The notes under the pieces: model-generated
Databases searched by the model: none
The model's input: the letters and a program-made list of their open reading frames with translations, nothing else
Told to the model about the DNA's origin: nothing
NCBI GenBank assembly: GCA_001801105.1
Contig: MGWS01000026.1
Span: forward strand, 26,748-90,747
DNA from: Gallionellales bacterium GWA2_60_18
GTDB lineage: Bacteria; Pseudomonadota; Gammaproteobacteria; Burkholderiales; Gallionellaceae
Direction of reading: 5' to 3'
DNA: 64,000 nucleotides
Shown here: piece by piece, positions 36,266-46,945 of the stretch
How positions within the stretch are numbered: the first letter of the stretch is position 1
Layout of the letters: every line of letters begins with the position of its first letter
Made by a program: the position numbers and the translations under genes

Positions 36266-36901
36266 ATGAGATATAACGACACGATATGGTATGCGCGGCT
36301 CACCGCGCTGATTCCCGCCGCAGCGCTCCTCGCGCTACTCGGCGGCTGTTCGGTATTGCCCGCGCCGCCCGCGCCGGACAATATTTACCTGCTGGAAGCC
36401 GGGATGGTGCCGGCCCATCCCGTCGCGGTGGCCAAGCACGATGTCGTGCTCACGGTCAGCATGCCGCGCGCCCGCGCCGGTTTCGACACCACCCGGATGA
36501 TCTGGGTGAGCCAGGCGCACGAACTCGATGCCTATGCGCGCAACCGCTGGGCGGACACGCCGGCGCGCATGCTGGCGCCGCTGATCGTTCAGACGCTGGA
36601 GCGCTCCGGCGCGTTCCAGGCGGTGGTGTCGTCCCCCTCCGGCGTAGCGGCCAGGTTGCGTCTGGATACCGAACTTATCCGCTTGCAGCAGGATTTCACC
36701 GTGAAGCCGAGCGAAGTGCGTTTCACGTTGGGCGCGCAACTGATCGACACCGCCACGCAGCGGGTGATCGCTACGGCGGAATTCGACGAGACTGAGAGAT
36801 GCGAGAGCGAAGATGCCTATGGTGGCGTGCGTGCCGCCAATCGGGCGCTGGAGCGGCTGCTGGCCAGACTGGCGGAATTCTCCTCGGGGAAGGCGCGCTG
36901 A
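36266..36901 (+). CDS. ABC-transport auxiliary lipoprotein
   Basis: A lipoprotein of the PqiC-like/ABC-type transport auxiliary family, 211 residues. From the ATG at 36266 (GGAAG at 36254-36258) the signal peptide runs into ALLALLGGC, a proper lipobox, with Cys at position 27. An earlier ATG at 36239 overlaps the MCE stop (ATGA) and is an alternative, but makes the signal n-region unusually long. The mature part carries YLLEAGM, RYARNRWADTPARMLAPLIV-like and DFTVKPSEVRFTLGAQLID segments. It likely contacts the MCE protein from the outer membrane. Confidence 0.85.
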   Translation: MRYNDTIWYARLTALIPAAALLALLGGCSVLPAPPAPDNIYLLEAGMVPAHPVAVAKHDVVLTVSMPRARAGFDTTRMIWVSQAHELDAYARNRWADTPARMLAPLIVQTLERSGAFQAVVSSPSGVAARLRLDTELIRLQQDFTVKPSEVRFTLGAQLIDTATQRVIATAEFDETERCESEDAYGGVRAANRALERLLARLAEFSSGKAR

Positions 36902-37070
36902 TTATGGCGGCTCCCGATTGTTCTGCGAGGTATTCCCTTATGGTTTTATAATTGTGCCGGTAAAGACATTGATAAAGACGAGGCGTCTTGTTCGTTGGAT
37001 TGCTGCACGGAATGGAACAAGGCGATACTGATACGATGACATCAAGACAGGGTGCAAAAGAGTAAATCCG

Positions 37071-38279
37071 ATGAATGAGGTAATGACAAAAAATGATTTA
37101 GCAGCCCATCCTGGTTTGACAGCCTCGAAGCGCGAGGGCGACTTTACCGGAATCCTTCCGAGCCAGACGATTGAGAAGATGCTGGATAGTGGCGAGATCA
37201 AAACGATGCTGATGCCGCTTGATCATGACCAAGTCCAGCCCGCCAGCATAGACCTGCGCCTCGGTGATTACGCTTACCCCGTAGACACGAGCTTTCTTCC
37301 CGGCAAGGGAGTGAAAGTGCTCGAGAAAATGAAGCAGTTGGATGAGCGGTTTGCCGACTTCAAGATTGACCTCAGCAAAGGTGCAGTTCTCGAAAAGGGG
37401 CGCATATATGTCATCCCCCTTCTGGAATCCATTAATCTGAAAAGTGATGTGACTGCCTTCGCCAATCCGAAGAGTTCAACCGGCAGGCTGGATATTTTGA
37501 CGCGTCTGATCGCCGATGGCGCTACCAGTTTTGACCAGGTATGCGAGGGTTATAAAGGCGAGCTCTTCATAGAAGTTGCGCCACGGAGTTTCAGTATAGT
37601 GGCAAAAACGGGAACCCGATTGAACCAGCTCAGATTCCGTCGCTCACGGGGAGATGATGCAAAATCCATGTCGAATGCAGACTGGAAAAAACTTCTCAAC
37701 GAAGGCCAGATCGTCGATTCCAGCGATCACGAGACAAACGCGCGATCGATCAGAACAGGGATGCTGCCTTTTACCGTGGATTTGAAAGGTTCCGGCAAGG
37801 AGGACGAAATCATCGGCTATCGTTCGAAGAAACATGCCAGACGCATCGACCTGGAAAGGCGCGATTACGACCCGCTGGATTTCTGGGAGCCTATCCGTTT
37901 TCACAAAACGTCTTCGTTGATACTGGATCCTGACGAGTTCTATATCCTCATGACGAAGGAAGCGATCGCAGTGCCCCCGGAATATGCGGCGGAGATGTTG
38001 CCGTACGATACCCGCGCCGGCGAGTTCCGCGTTCACTATGCCGGTTTTTTTGATCCCGGATTCGGTTGGGATGCCAAGTTGAATAAAGCGGGGAGTAGCA
38101 GGGGAGTTCTGGAGGTGCGCTCACACGAGGTACCGTTCCTGCTCGAGCATGGGCAGACGGTCGGATGGCTTCGCTATGAGCGTATGGCAGCTCGTCCAGA
38201 GCTTCTGTACGGGCAAGACATCAGTTCGAACTATCAAGGACAGAGCCTTAAATTGGCCAAGCAGTTCAGGCAGATGTGA
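37071..38279 (+). CDS. dcd: 2'-deoxycytidine 5'-triphosphate deaminase
   Basis: A 402-residue dCTP deaminase of the long form, about twice the size of E. coli Dcd (193). It deaminates dCTP to dUTP for thymidylate synthesis. The N-terminal half contains the conserved QVQPASIDLRLGD and the AFANPKSSTGRLDILTRLIAD core with substrate-binding residues. The C-terminal half contains a second related fold (EYAAEMLPYDTRAGEFRVHYAGFFDPGFG, here given in parts: YDTRAGEFRVHYAGF, DPGFGWD). A TATAAT-like stretch at 36944 may be the promoter. It ends 19 bases before a bidirectional terminator. Confidence 0.88.
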   Translation: MNEVMTKNDLAAHPGLTASKREGDFTGILPSQTIEKMLDSGEIKTMLMPLDHDQVQPASIDLRLGDYAYPVDTSFLPGKGVKVLEKMKQLDERFADFKIDLSKGAVLEKGRIYVIPLLESINLKSDVTAFANPKSSTGRLDILTRLIADGATSFDQVCEGYKGELFIEVAPRSFSIVAKTGTRLNQLRFRRSRGDDAKSMSNADWKKLLNEGQIVDSSDHETNARSIRTGMLPFTVDLKGSGKEDEIIGYRSKKHARRIDLERRDYDPLDFWEPIRFHKTSSLILDPDEFYILMTKEAIAVPPEYAAEMLPYDTRAGEFRVHYAGFFDPGFGWDAKLNKAGSSRGVLEVRSHEVPFLLEHGQTVGWLRYERMAARPELLYGQDISSNYQGQSLKLAKQFRQM

Positions 38280-38297
38280 AGTTGATGCACCATGAAC

Positions 38298-38325
38298 AAA
38301 GGCCTCCATCGCTGGAGGCCTTTTT
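38298..38325. terminator. Bidirectional terminator dcd/rlmM
   Basis: AAAGGCCTCCA (38298-38308) pairs with TGGAGGCCTTT (38313-38323) around TCGC, with a T run on the plus side and an A run on the other. It separates the convergent dcd and rlmM genes. Confidence 0.92.
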
Positions 38326-38327
38326 GC

Positions 38328-39404
38328 TCAGCCTTTGGTGCGCACCAGAAACACCGTCACTTCCTCACGGTCGTGGTAGAGCTGTTTCGCCTGCATCCGG
38401 TAGTTGATGCCTTCTTCGTCCAGTTGCGTGCGGATGCCGTTCAGCGCGCCGTCCACTGCCGCGAGGCGCTGTTTCATCGGCAGCTTGAGGTTGAAGATGG
38501 CGTGTTTCGCGTAGCCGGCGGCGAACCAGTTGCCGATCAGCGCGCCGACCTTGGCAGGTTTCTCCACCATGTCGCATACCAGCCAGTCCACCGCCTTGCG
38601 CGGCGCGTATTTGAAGCCATCCTGCTTCAGGTGCTGCACCAGCGGATGCTTCGCCAGCACGCCTTTCATCGGGCCGTTGTCTACCGCCGTGACGCGGATG
38701 CCGCGCTTGACCAGTTGCCAGGTCCAGCCGCCGGGCGCGGCGCCGAGATCGACCGCGGTCATGCCCTGGCGCAGTAATCGTGTCTGCTCGCTCTTATCCA
38801 TGAACACCTCGATCGCCTCTGCCAGCTTCAGCGTGGAGCGGCTCGGCGCTTCGGCGGGCATGCTTTGTCTCAGGATGCCCATGTGCCAGGGCGCGCTGTT
38901 GTATGGATCGCTGCTGCCGATCAGCGCGATGGATTTGTCCGGGAAGAACACATGCAGGCGCGGCAGTTTCCGGTTCGCGTCTTGAGTGTCCTCGGGCAAT
39001 TTGCCTTGTGCGCGCAGCGGCTCCTCCAGCAGCGGCTGAAAGCGGCGCGTGAAGGCCGACAGCGTTTTACCGTCGTTGGTGTCCGGTACTTCCAGCCACA
39101 GCGTGCCGAAGGTACCCGGCAATGCGGTGATGGCATCGACCAGCGGCGTGAGGCGGTCGCGCTCCGACAGTTCCTCGATGATGTAATGCAACCGGATCAA
39201 CTGGCGCGCGAAGATCAGCTCACGGTAGTGCAGCGATTGCTCGTTGAGCACGACGACGACATAGCCGCTGTCGGCGACGATAGGGGGCTGTTCGGCGATG
39301 ACCGGCTTTTGTAGCCGTGCCTGGCGCAGCGCTTCCTGCGCGCAGTCCTGTTCGAAGCCGGGGCGGCAGTACAGCAGCCAGTGGGTGGTCGATATCGTTT
39401 GCAT
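38328..39404 (-). CDS. rlmM: 23S rRNA C2498 2'-O-methyltransferase
   Basis: RlmM methylates the ribose of C2498 in 23S rRNA, using S-adenosylmethionine. Starting at ATG 39404 gives 358 residues (MQTISTTHWLLYCRPGFEQD), close to E. coli RlmM (366). An ATG three codons upstream is a minor alternative. Motif I is VDLGAAPGGWTWQLVKRG; VDWLVCDMVEKP and the late FNLKLPMKQRL supply the catalytic Asp and Lys. The N-terminal third is the THUMP-like part. The 5' end lies 54 bases from the divergent HAD gene. Confidence 0.93.
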   Translation of the reverse strand: MQTISTTHWLLYCRPGFEQDCAQEALRQARLQKPVIAEQPPIVADSGYVVVVLNEQSLHYRELIFARQLIRLHYIIEELSERDRLTPLVDAITALPGTFGTLWLEVPDTNDGKTLSAFTRRFQPLLEEPLRAQGKLPEDTQDANRKLPRLHVFFPDKSIALIGSSDPYNSAPWHMGILRQSMPAEAPSRSTLKLAEAIEVFMDKSEQTRLLRQGMTAVDLGAAPGGWTWQLVKRGIRVTAVDNGPMKGVLAKHPLVQHLKQDGFKYAPRKAVDWLVCDMVEKPAKVGALIGNWFAAGYAKHAIFNLKLPMKQRLAAVDGALNGIRTQLDEEGINYRMQAKQLYHDREEVTVFLVRTKG

Positions 39405-39458
39405 GGCGCGCATTGTGTCATAGGCAATGGTAATATCCGCGCCTCTTTTTTTGCGGAA

Positions 39459-40121
39459 ATGATGATGGGCAAGCGCTACGATCTGATCGTGTTCGACTGG
39501 GACGGCACCCTGATGGATTCCACGGCGGTGATCTCGGGCTCGATCCAGGCGGCGTGCCGCGACCTCGACCTGCCGGTGCCGGACGGCGAAACGGCGCGCC
39601 ATGTGATCGGCCTCGGCCTGAGCGAGGCGTTGCGCCATGCCGTGCCGAGCGCGCCGGAGTCGATGTACGAAGCGCTGGTGGCGCGCTACCGTTATCACTT
39701 TCTGGTGCAGGATGGCGAGATACCGTTGTTCGACGGCGTGCGCGAGACGATAATGGCGCTGCATGCGGACGGTTACCGGCTGGGCGTGGCGACCGGCAAG
39801 AGCTGCAACGGACTGGCGCGCTCGCTCGAAGCCACCGGCTTGAAACAGTACTTCCACGCCACGCGCACCGCCGACCGGACCTTTTCCAAACCGCACCCGG
39901 CCATGCTGCTGGAACTGATGGAAGAGCTGGAGTCCGAACCCGGGCGCACGCTGATGATAGGCGACACCACGCATGACGTGCTGTTGGCGCAGAATGCCGG
40001 CGTGGACATGGTGGCCATCGGGCACGGTGCCCATCCGCCGGAACAGTTGCTGGAACTTGCGCCGCTCGCGCTGGTAGACGATTTCGCGGCATTGCGCGAG
40101 TGGCTGAAGGCCAATGCTTGA
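39459..40121 (+). CDS. HAD-family phosphatase (Gph-like)
   Basis: A 220-residue HAD hydrolase resembling phosphoglycolate phosphatase. Motif I FDWDGTLMDST supplies the nucleophile Asp; VATGKS is motif II; KPHPAMLLE and MIGDTTHDVLLAQNAG are motifs III and IV. Three ATGs occur in a row (39459, 39462 and 39465, with 39462 out of frame); I take the first. Substrate not deducible. It lies before sppA, a pairing common in betaproteobacteria. Confidence 0.85.
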   Translation: MMMGKRYDLIVFDWDGTLMDSTAVISGSIQAACRDLDLPVPDGETARHVIGLGLSEALRHAVPSAPESMYEALVARYRYHFLVQDGEIPLFDGVRETIMALHADGYRLGVATGKSCNGLARSLEATGLKQYFHATRTADRTFSKPHPAMLLELMEELESEPGRTLMIGDTTHDVLLAQNAGVDMVAIGHGAHPPEQLLELAPLALVDDFAALREWLKANA

Positions 40122-40124
40122 GTC

Positions 40125-40191
40125 GTAGGGTGGGCACGTTTTGTGTGCCCACGCGAGAGAACGGTGGGTACACAAAACGTGCCCACCCTAC
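40125..40191. repeat. Long perfect inverted repeat (GTAGGGTGGGCAC family)
   Basis: Two 21-base arms (40125-40145 and 40171-40191) are perfect complements; the inner TGCCCAC/GTGGGTA nearly extends the stem. The arm outer sequence GTAGGGTGGGCAC occurs again at 50926. It is a repeat element lying between the HAD gene and sppA and could form a large hairpin in the mRNA. Confidence 0.9.
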
Positions 40192-40214
40192 ATGGATCGT
40201 TTTAAGGAGTTGCA

Positions 40215-41162
40215 ATGTCAGAGCCGGACAACAATTGGGAACGCGGTGTGCTGGAAAAACTGGCGATGTCCGCCATCCAGGAGCAGCGCCGCGCGCGGCA
40301 CTGGGGCATCTTCTTCAAGGTGTTGACCTTCGGCTATCTGTTCATCCTGTTGTTCATCTTCATGGGCTGGTTCGGGCAGAAGGAGCCGGTGCTAGGCAGC
40401 GGCAAGCATACCGCGCTGGTGGACATGCAGGGCGTGATCGCGGCGGACAGCCCGGCAGGCGCGGATTTTCTGATCCCCAGCCTGCAGGACGCGTTCAAGG
40501 ACAAGAACACGCAGGGCGTGATCCTGCGCATCAATAGTCCCGGCGGCAGCCCGGTACAGGCCGGCCAGATCAACGACGAGATCCGCCGCCTGCGCGCCCA
40601 GTATCCGCAGATCCAACTGCATGTGGTGGTCGATGACATCTGCGCTTCCGGCGGCTATTACGTGGCGGCGGCGGCCGACAAGATATTCGTGGACAAGGCC
40701 AGCCTGATCGGCTCCATCGGCGTGCTGATGGACGGTTTCGGTTTCACCGGCACGATGGAGAAGCTCGGCGTCGAGCGGCGCCTGCTCACCGCAGGCGAGA
40801 ACAAGGGCTTCCTCGACCCGTTCTCGCCGCAGAACCCGGAACAGGTCGCCTACACCAAACAGATGCTGACCGAGATCCACCAGCAGTTCATCGACGTGGT
40901 GAAACAGGGGCGCGGCGCGCGTCTCAAGGAAACGCCCGACACCTTCAGCGGTCTGGTGTGGAACGGCCAGCGCGGCGTGGAGCTGGGTCTGGCGGACGGC
41001 TTCGGCAGCGTCGAATCGGTGGCGCGCGACGTGATCAAGGCCGAAAAGATCGTGGACTACACCATGAAGGAAAGCTTCGGCGAACGTCTGGCGAAGCGCT
41101 TCGGCGCGGGCGTGGCGAGCGCGCTGGGCTATTCCGCTCAGGGCGGCGTGGCGCTGCGCTGA
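40215..41162 (+). CDS. sppA: Signal peptide peptidase SppA
   Basis: A 315-residue S49-family peptidase that cleaves released signal peptides in the inner membrane. One N-terminal span (FKVLTFGYLFILLFIFMGWF) anchors it with the catalytic domain in the periplasm. The Ser nucleophile lies in DDICASGGYYVAAAAD and the Lys base in FVDKASLIGSIGVLMDGFG. INSPGGSPVQAG supplies the oxyanion-side motif. The single-domain length is typical of the short form. A ribosome-binding site AAGGAG lies at 40203-40208. Confidence 0.93.
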   Translation: MSEPDNNWERGVLEKLAMSAIQEQRRARHWGIFFKVLTFGYLFILLFIFMGWFGQKEPVLGSGKHTALVDMQGVIAADSPAGADFLIPSLQDAFKDKNTQGVILRINSPGGSPVQAGQINDEIRRLRAQYPQIQLHVVVDDICASGGYYVAAAADKIFVDKASLIGSIGVLMDGFGFTGTMEKLGVERRLLTAGENKGFLDPFSPQNPEQVAYTKQMLTEIHQQFIDVVKQGRGARLKETPDTFSGLVWNGQRGVELGLADGFGSVESVARDVIKAEKIVDYTMKESFGERLAKRFGAGVASALGYSAQGGVALR

Positions 41163-41195
41163 TTGCTGTATAGGTAGGAGCGCCGGCAGGCGCGA

Positions 41196-43235
<2,040 letters not shown>

Positions 43236-43239
43236 GAGT

Positions 43240-43851
43240 TCAGCGCAGCAATGGCCGCAATTGTTTAAGCACGCTCTGCATGATGTGCGGTTGTGCCTTG
43301 GCGGTGGGGTGCAGGTTGTCGGGCTGGAACTGCTCCGGCGCGACGCCTTCCAGCAGGAACGGCAGCAGCTGCACGCGGTGTCTTTTTGCCAGCTCCGTAT
43401 ACATGTCCTCAAATTGCGCGATGTAGCTTGCGCCGTAGTTCGGCGGCAGCCGCATGCCGACCAGCAGCACCCGTGCGCGCGCTTCCTTTGCGAGCTGGAT
43501 GATCTCGCCGAGATTGGTCTCGGCGCTCGCCAGGTCCAAGCCGCGCAGCCCGTCGTTCGCGCCCAGCGCCAGCACCACCACCGCCGGACGGTGCTGTTGC
43601 AGCGCCCGGACGATGCGTTGCCGCCCGCCCAGCGTGGTCTCGCCGCTGATGCTGGCGTTGACCACGCGGTATTTCGGGTGCGTGCGCTGCAACTCTTCCT
43701 GTAGCAGCACCGGCCAGCTTTTTTCTGCCGGGATGCCGTATCCGGCTGATAAACTGTCGCCGAACACCAGGATGTTGTTCGCGGCGTGTGCGGTGCATGG
43801 CAGCCACAGCGCGGCGGCCAGCAGGACGATCTTCAGGGACAGGAATCTCAT
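43240..43851 (-). CDS. tesA: Arylesterase/lysophospholipase TesA
   Basis: A 203-residue SGNH/GDSL hydrolase exported to the periplasm. It has a signal peptide ending TAHA, then [11 protein letters not shown] with the Ser nucleophile, the [11 protein letters not shown] oxyanion Gly, LGANDGLRG, and [14 protein letters not shown] with the catalytic Asp/His. E. coli TesA has thioesterase, lysophospholipase and esterase activities. The start codon overlaps that of the divergent ABC ATPase, so the two share no spacer. Confidence 0.93.
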   Translation of the reverse strand: MRFLSLKIVLLAAALWLPCTAHAANNILVFGDSLSAGYGIPAEKSWPVLLQEELQRTHPKYRVVNASISGETTLGGRQRIVRALQQHRPAVVVLALGANDGLRGLDLASAETNLGEIIQLAKEARARVLLVGMRLPPNYGASYIAQFEDMYTELAKRHRVQLLPFLLEGVAPEQFQPDNLHPTAKAQPHIMQSVLKQLRPLLR

Positions 43852-44518
43852 GGCTCCGATTGTGCAGGCAGTTGAACTCGGCAAGCAAGTATTGAGTGGC
43901 AGCGAACCGCTGACCATCCTGCATCAGGTGAGTTTCACGGTCGAGACGGGCGAGAGCCTTGCCATCCTCGGTGCGTCCGGTTCCGGCAAATCCACCTTGC
44001 TCGGCCTGCTCGCCGGGCTGGACCTGCCGAGCGGCGGCAGCGTGCTGCTGAACGGCGCGGATCTGTTCGCGCTGGACGAGGACGGCCGCGCCCGGCTGCG
44101 CGGCGAACTGGCGGGCTTCGTGTTCCAGTCGTTCCAGTTGCTGCCGGCGCTGAACGCGCTGGAGAACGTGATGCTGCCGTTGGAACTGCAAGGCAAGGCG
44201 AATGCGCGCGAGCGCGCCGTCGAATCGCTGCGTCAGGTCGGTCTGGGCGAACGCATGCACCACCTGCCCAAGCACCTGTCCGGCGGTGAGCAGCAGCGCG
44301 TCGCGCTCGCCCGTGCTTTCGTCACCCGACCGAAAATCCTGTTCGCCGACGAACCCACCGGAAACCTCGATGCCGCCACCGGCGCGCAGGTCATCGAACT
44401 GATGTTGGAACTCAACCGCGCGCAAGGCACGACGTTGATCCTGGTGACCCACGACGAGGCGCTGGCGGGACGATGCGGCCGGCAGTTGCGGCTGGAGGCA
44501 GGGCGGGTGGTGCAGTGA
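43850..44518 (+). CDS. YbbA/LolD-type ABC ATPase
   Basis: A 222-residue ATPase of the LolD/MacB group. Walker A LGASGSGKSTLLGLLAG, signature LSGGEQQRVALARAF, Walker B ILFADEPTGNLD and LVTHDEAL are complete. In E. coli ybbA is divergent from tesA and followed by the permease ybbP. Here the same tesA-ybbA head-to-head pairing is kept, but radA follows instead and no permease is in the window. The ATG at 43850-43852 overlaps the tesA start by two bases on the other strand. Confidence 0.9.
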   Translation: MAPIVQAVELGKQVLSGSEPLTILHQVSFTVETGESLAILGASGSGKSTLLGLLAGLDLPSGGSVLLNGADLFALDEDGRARLRGELAGFVFQSFQLLPALNALENVMLPLELQGKANARERAVESLRQVGLGERMHHLPKHLSGGEQQRVALARAFVTRPKILFADEPTGNLDAATGAQVIELMLELNRAQGTTLILVTHDEALAGRCGRQLRLEAGRVVQ

Positions 44519-44579
44519 TGCAGCGGCCCGGCAACTGGGGTAAGCTGCCCCTTCGGGAGGAACCCGCGCAGGGTTGAAT

Positions 44580-45941
44580 ATGGCAAAAGCAAAGACGATC
44601 TACAGTTGCACCGAATGCGGCGGGCAATCGCCCAAATGGCAGGGACAGTGCCCGCATTGCGGCGAGTGGAACACGCTGGTCGAGTCGGTGGCGGATGCGC
44701 TACCCGTAGCGGGCAAGAACCGCTATAGCGCGCTGGCCGCATCCGGCAAGTTGCAGCAACTGGCCGAAGTGGAGGCGAGCGAAATATCGCGCACCCCGAC
44801 CGGCATCGCCGAGTTCGACCGCGTGCTCGGTGGCGGGCTGGTCGAGGGCGGCGTGGTGCTGATCGGCGGCGACCCCGGCATCGGCAAATCCACCCTGCTG
44901 TTGCAGGCGCTGGCGCATCTCTCCGCCAGCAAAAAAGTCCTCTACGTCAGCGGCGAAGAATCGGCGCAGCAGATCGCGCTGCGCGCCAAACGCCTCGCGC
45001 TCGACGCGCGCGAAGTGCATCTGCTGCCGGAGATTCAACTGGAAAAAATTCAGGCCACCGTCGCGCACGAAAAACCGGACGTGGTGGTGATCGACTCAAT
45101 CCAGACCGTGTATTCCGAGCAGCTCACCTCCGCGCCCGGCTCGGTGGCGCAGGTGCGCGAATGCGCCGCGCAGCTCACGCGCATCGCCAAGAGCGCCGGC
45201 GTCACCATCATCCTGGTCGGCCACGTCACCAAGGAAGGCGCGCTGGCCGGGCCGCGCGTGCTGGAGCATATCGTCGATACCGTGCTGTATTTCGAGGGCG
45301 ATACCCACTCCAGCTTCCGCCTGATTCGCGCGTTCAAGAACCGCTTCGGCGCGGTGAACGAACTCGGCGTGTTCGCCATGACCGAGAAGGGCCTGCGCGA
45401 AGTCAGCAACCCGTCTGCGCTGTTCCTGTCGCAACACGGCGCGCAAGTGGCCGGCTCCTGCGTGATGGTCACGCAGGAAGGCACGCGCCCCTTGCTGGTT
45501 GAGATACAGGCGCTACTCGATGAAGCGCACTCGCCCAGCCCGCGCCGGTTATCGTTAGGTTTGGAACAGAACCGCCTCGCCATGCTGCTCGCCGTGCTGC
45601 ACCGCCACGCGGGCATCGCCTGCTTCGATCAGGACGTGTTCATCAATGCGGTGGGCGGCGTGAAGATCACCGAGCCGGGCGCCGACCTCGCGGTGATCCT
45701 CGCGATGGTGTCCAGCCTGCGCAACCAGCCACTGCCGGAAAAGCTCGTGGTCTTCGGCGAAGTCGGCCTCGCGGGCGAAGTGCGCCCGGTGCAGCGCGGT
45801 CAGGAACGCCTCAAGGAAGCCGCCAAGCTCGGCTTCACCCAAGCCATCATCCCCAAAGCCAACGCGCCCAAGCAGAAGATACCCGGCATGGAGATCATTG
45901 CGGTGGAGCGGGTGGAAGAGGCGGTGGAGCGGATGCGGTAG
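44580..45941 (+). CDS. radA: DNA repair protein RadA
   Basis: RadA (Sms), a RecA-related hexameric helicase that drives branch migration in recombination repair. The 453 residues have an N-terminal zinc finger (CTECGGQSPKWQGQCPHC), RecA-type Walker A GGDPGIGKSTLLLQA, the KNRFGAVNELGVF RadA-specific motif, and a C-terminal Lon-protease-like domain (GGVKITEPGADLAVILAM). I use ATG 44580; a TTG two codons upstream is in frame but unnecessary. It lies 61 bases after the ATPase. Confidence 0.96.
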   Translation: MAKAKTIYSCTECGGQSPKWQGQCPHCGEWNTLVESVADALPVAGKNRYSALAASGKLQQLAEVEASEISRTPTGIAEFDRVLGGGLVEGGVVLIGGDPGIGKSTLLLQALAHLSASKKVLYVSGEESAQQIALRAKRLALDAREVHLLPEIQLEKIQATVAHEKPDVVVIDSIQTVYSEQLTSAPGSVAQVRECAAQLTRIAKSAGVTIILVGHVTKEGALAGPRVLEHIVDTVLYFEGDTHSSFRLIRAFKNRFGAVNELGVFAMTEKGLREVSNPSALFLSQHGAQVAGSCVMVTQEGTRPLLVEIQALLDEAHSPSPRRLSLGLEQNRLAMLLAVLHRHAGIACFDQDVFINAVGGVKITEPGADLAVILAMVSSLRNQPLPEKLVVFGEVGLAGEVRPVQRGQERLKEAAKLGFTQAIIPKANAPKQKIPGMEIIAVERVEEAVERMR

Positions 45942-46250
45942 TTCGGCTTCATGCCATGCGGCTACTCGAAATATCCAGATATTTCGGCATATTAACCGTA
46001 TGAGGTGAGCGGGTCGTCGTGGGGCCAGCGGCGCAGCCAAAACGCTTATCGCTATTGCTGATCGCAGTCCGGAAGTTCTTCGGGAAGCAGCCGCTTAAGG
46101 AGTTCCAGGTATTACATGAGGACGGAGTCCCATTCTTCGACCCCGGTAGTAATTTCAATTAGACTCCATTCCCAGTCAGTGAGACGTAATAAAAACAGCG
46201 CCTATCCGCAGCCAGCGGACGGGCGCTACAGAAGGTGCGCAAAGCGGTGT
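45942..46250. other. Spacer with a gene remnant
   Basis: No complete gene is seen, but the plus-strand frame from a GTG at 46015 to TAG 46160 (about 48 codons) reads RKFFGKQPLKEFQVLHEDGV then PFFDPGSNF, which looks like a protein C-terminus. A GAGGTGAG stretch lies upstream. I treat it as the likely 3' remnant of a lost gene. Seventeen bases of it (CTCCGTCCTCATGTAAT on the minus strand) recur at 46904, in opposite orientation. Confidence 0.35.
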
Positions 46251-46550
46251 TCAGCGCATAGTGAATGTCATGCAATTCACCTCGTTCTGCTTCATGCCGA
46301 CCTGCACACTGTCGGCCATGCACTCCAGGTCTTCGTTGTGCTTGCAGATGCCGGTCTTGCAGGCGCCGATGCCGGCGATCCGGCTGACCGACTTGGTGTG
46401 TTGCGATCCGCTCATGAAGGTGTCGCAACAGGGGTGGGTCGCGTCGCCGATGGTGATGGCGCGCGCATGGCAGTTGCTGTTCATGTTGTAGGCGCAATCG
46501 TTCACCATGCAGTTTGCGACCAATGGCATCTCGATCATGATCTTGTTCAT
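46251..46550 (-). CDS. Cysteine-rich DUF1540 protein
   Basis: A 99-residue protein with two DUF1540 repeats. Each has spaced cysteines: CMVNDCAYN...C...PCCDTF and GACKTGICKHNEDLEC...C-TF. These probably bind a metal ion such as zinc. The start at 46550 follows AAGGAG on the minus strand; the longer frame to 46568 or beyond lacks a ribosome-binding site. The family has no firm function; members are often linked to stress or sporulation in other phyla. It lies between the remnant and a spacer of 395 bases. Confidence 0.85.
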   Translation of the reverse strand: MNKIMIEMPLVANCMVNDCAYNMNSNCHARAITIGDATHPCCDTFMSGSQHTKSVSRIAGIGACKTGICKHNEDLECMADSVQVGMKQNEVNCMTFTMR

Positions 46551-46945
46551 GGGTGTACTCCTTCTCAAGGATTGACGAACCGTCGCACGCGGCAGGCGGA
46601 GTTGTTTTCAGCAAGGCAGTCGTGAGACAGAAAGGCCGGCCCCGTTCGCGGATGTCAACGCTTGCGCGCCGGCATCCGCAGCGCGGGTTCGGCTGAGGCA
46701 GATGATGTGCCTAGCAGGCGGGGGCGGCTGTCGGTGTTTGCCTGATAATCGCATAGGAGGATCGGAAATCTCCCATCGGTGTTTGTCTTACAAACGATAA
46801 GGGGGCACTGGTTAACTTGATTGATTTGAATGGCTTAACAGGCTAATGTTTGCCCAATTCAATTATGTCAGCGATCCTTTTAGCCACCATCTAAAGGATG
46901 GGGCTCCGTCCTCATGTAATCCGATCGGCCTTACGTCAACACACC
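46551..46945. other. Spacer upstream of thioredoxin/CcdA-like gene
   Basis: The region becomes AT-rich from 46790 on (TTAACTTGATTGATTTGAATGG). A repeat, AGGATGGGGCTCCGTCCT, near 46894 forms a small hairpin and shares 17 bases with the remnant at 46115. It probably holds promoters of both divergent genes. No gene is seen. Confidence 0.45.

Noticed and set aside
45949..46158. 69-residue minus-strand ORF
   Set aside because: It mirrors the plus-strand remnant frame, which reads more like protein; no start signal.
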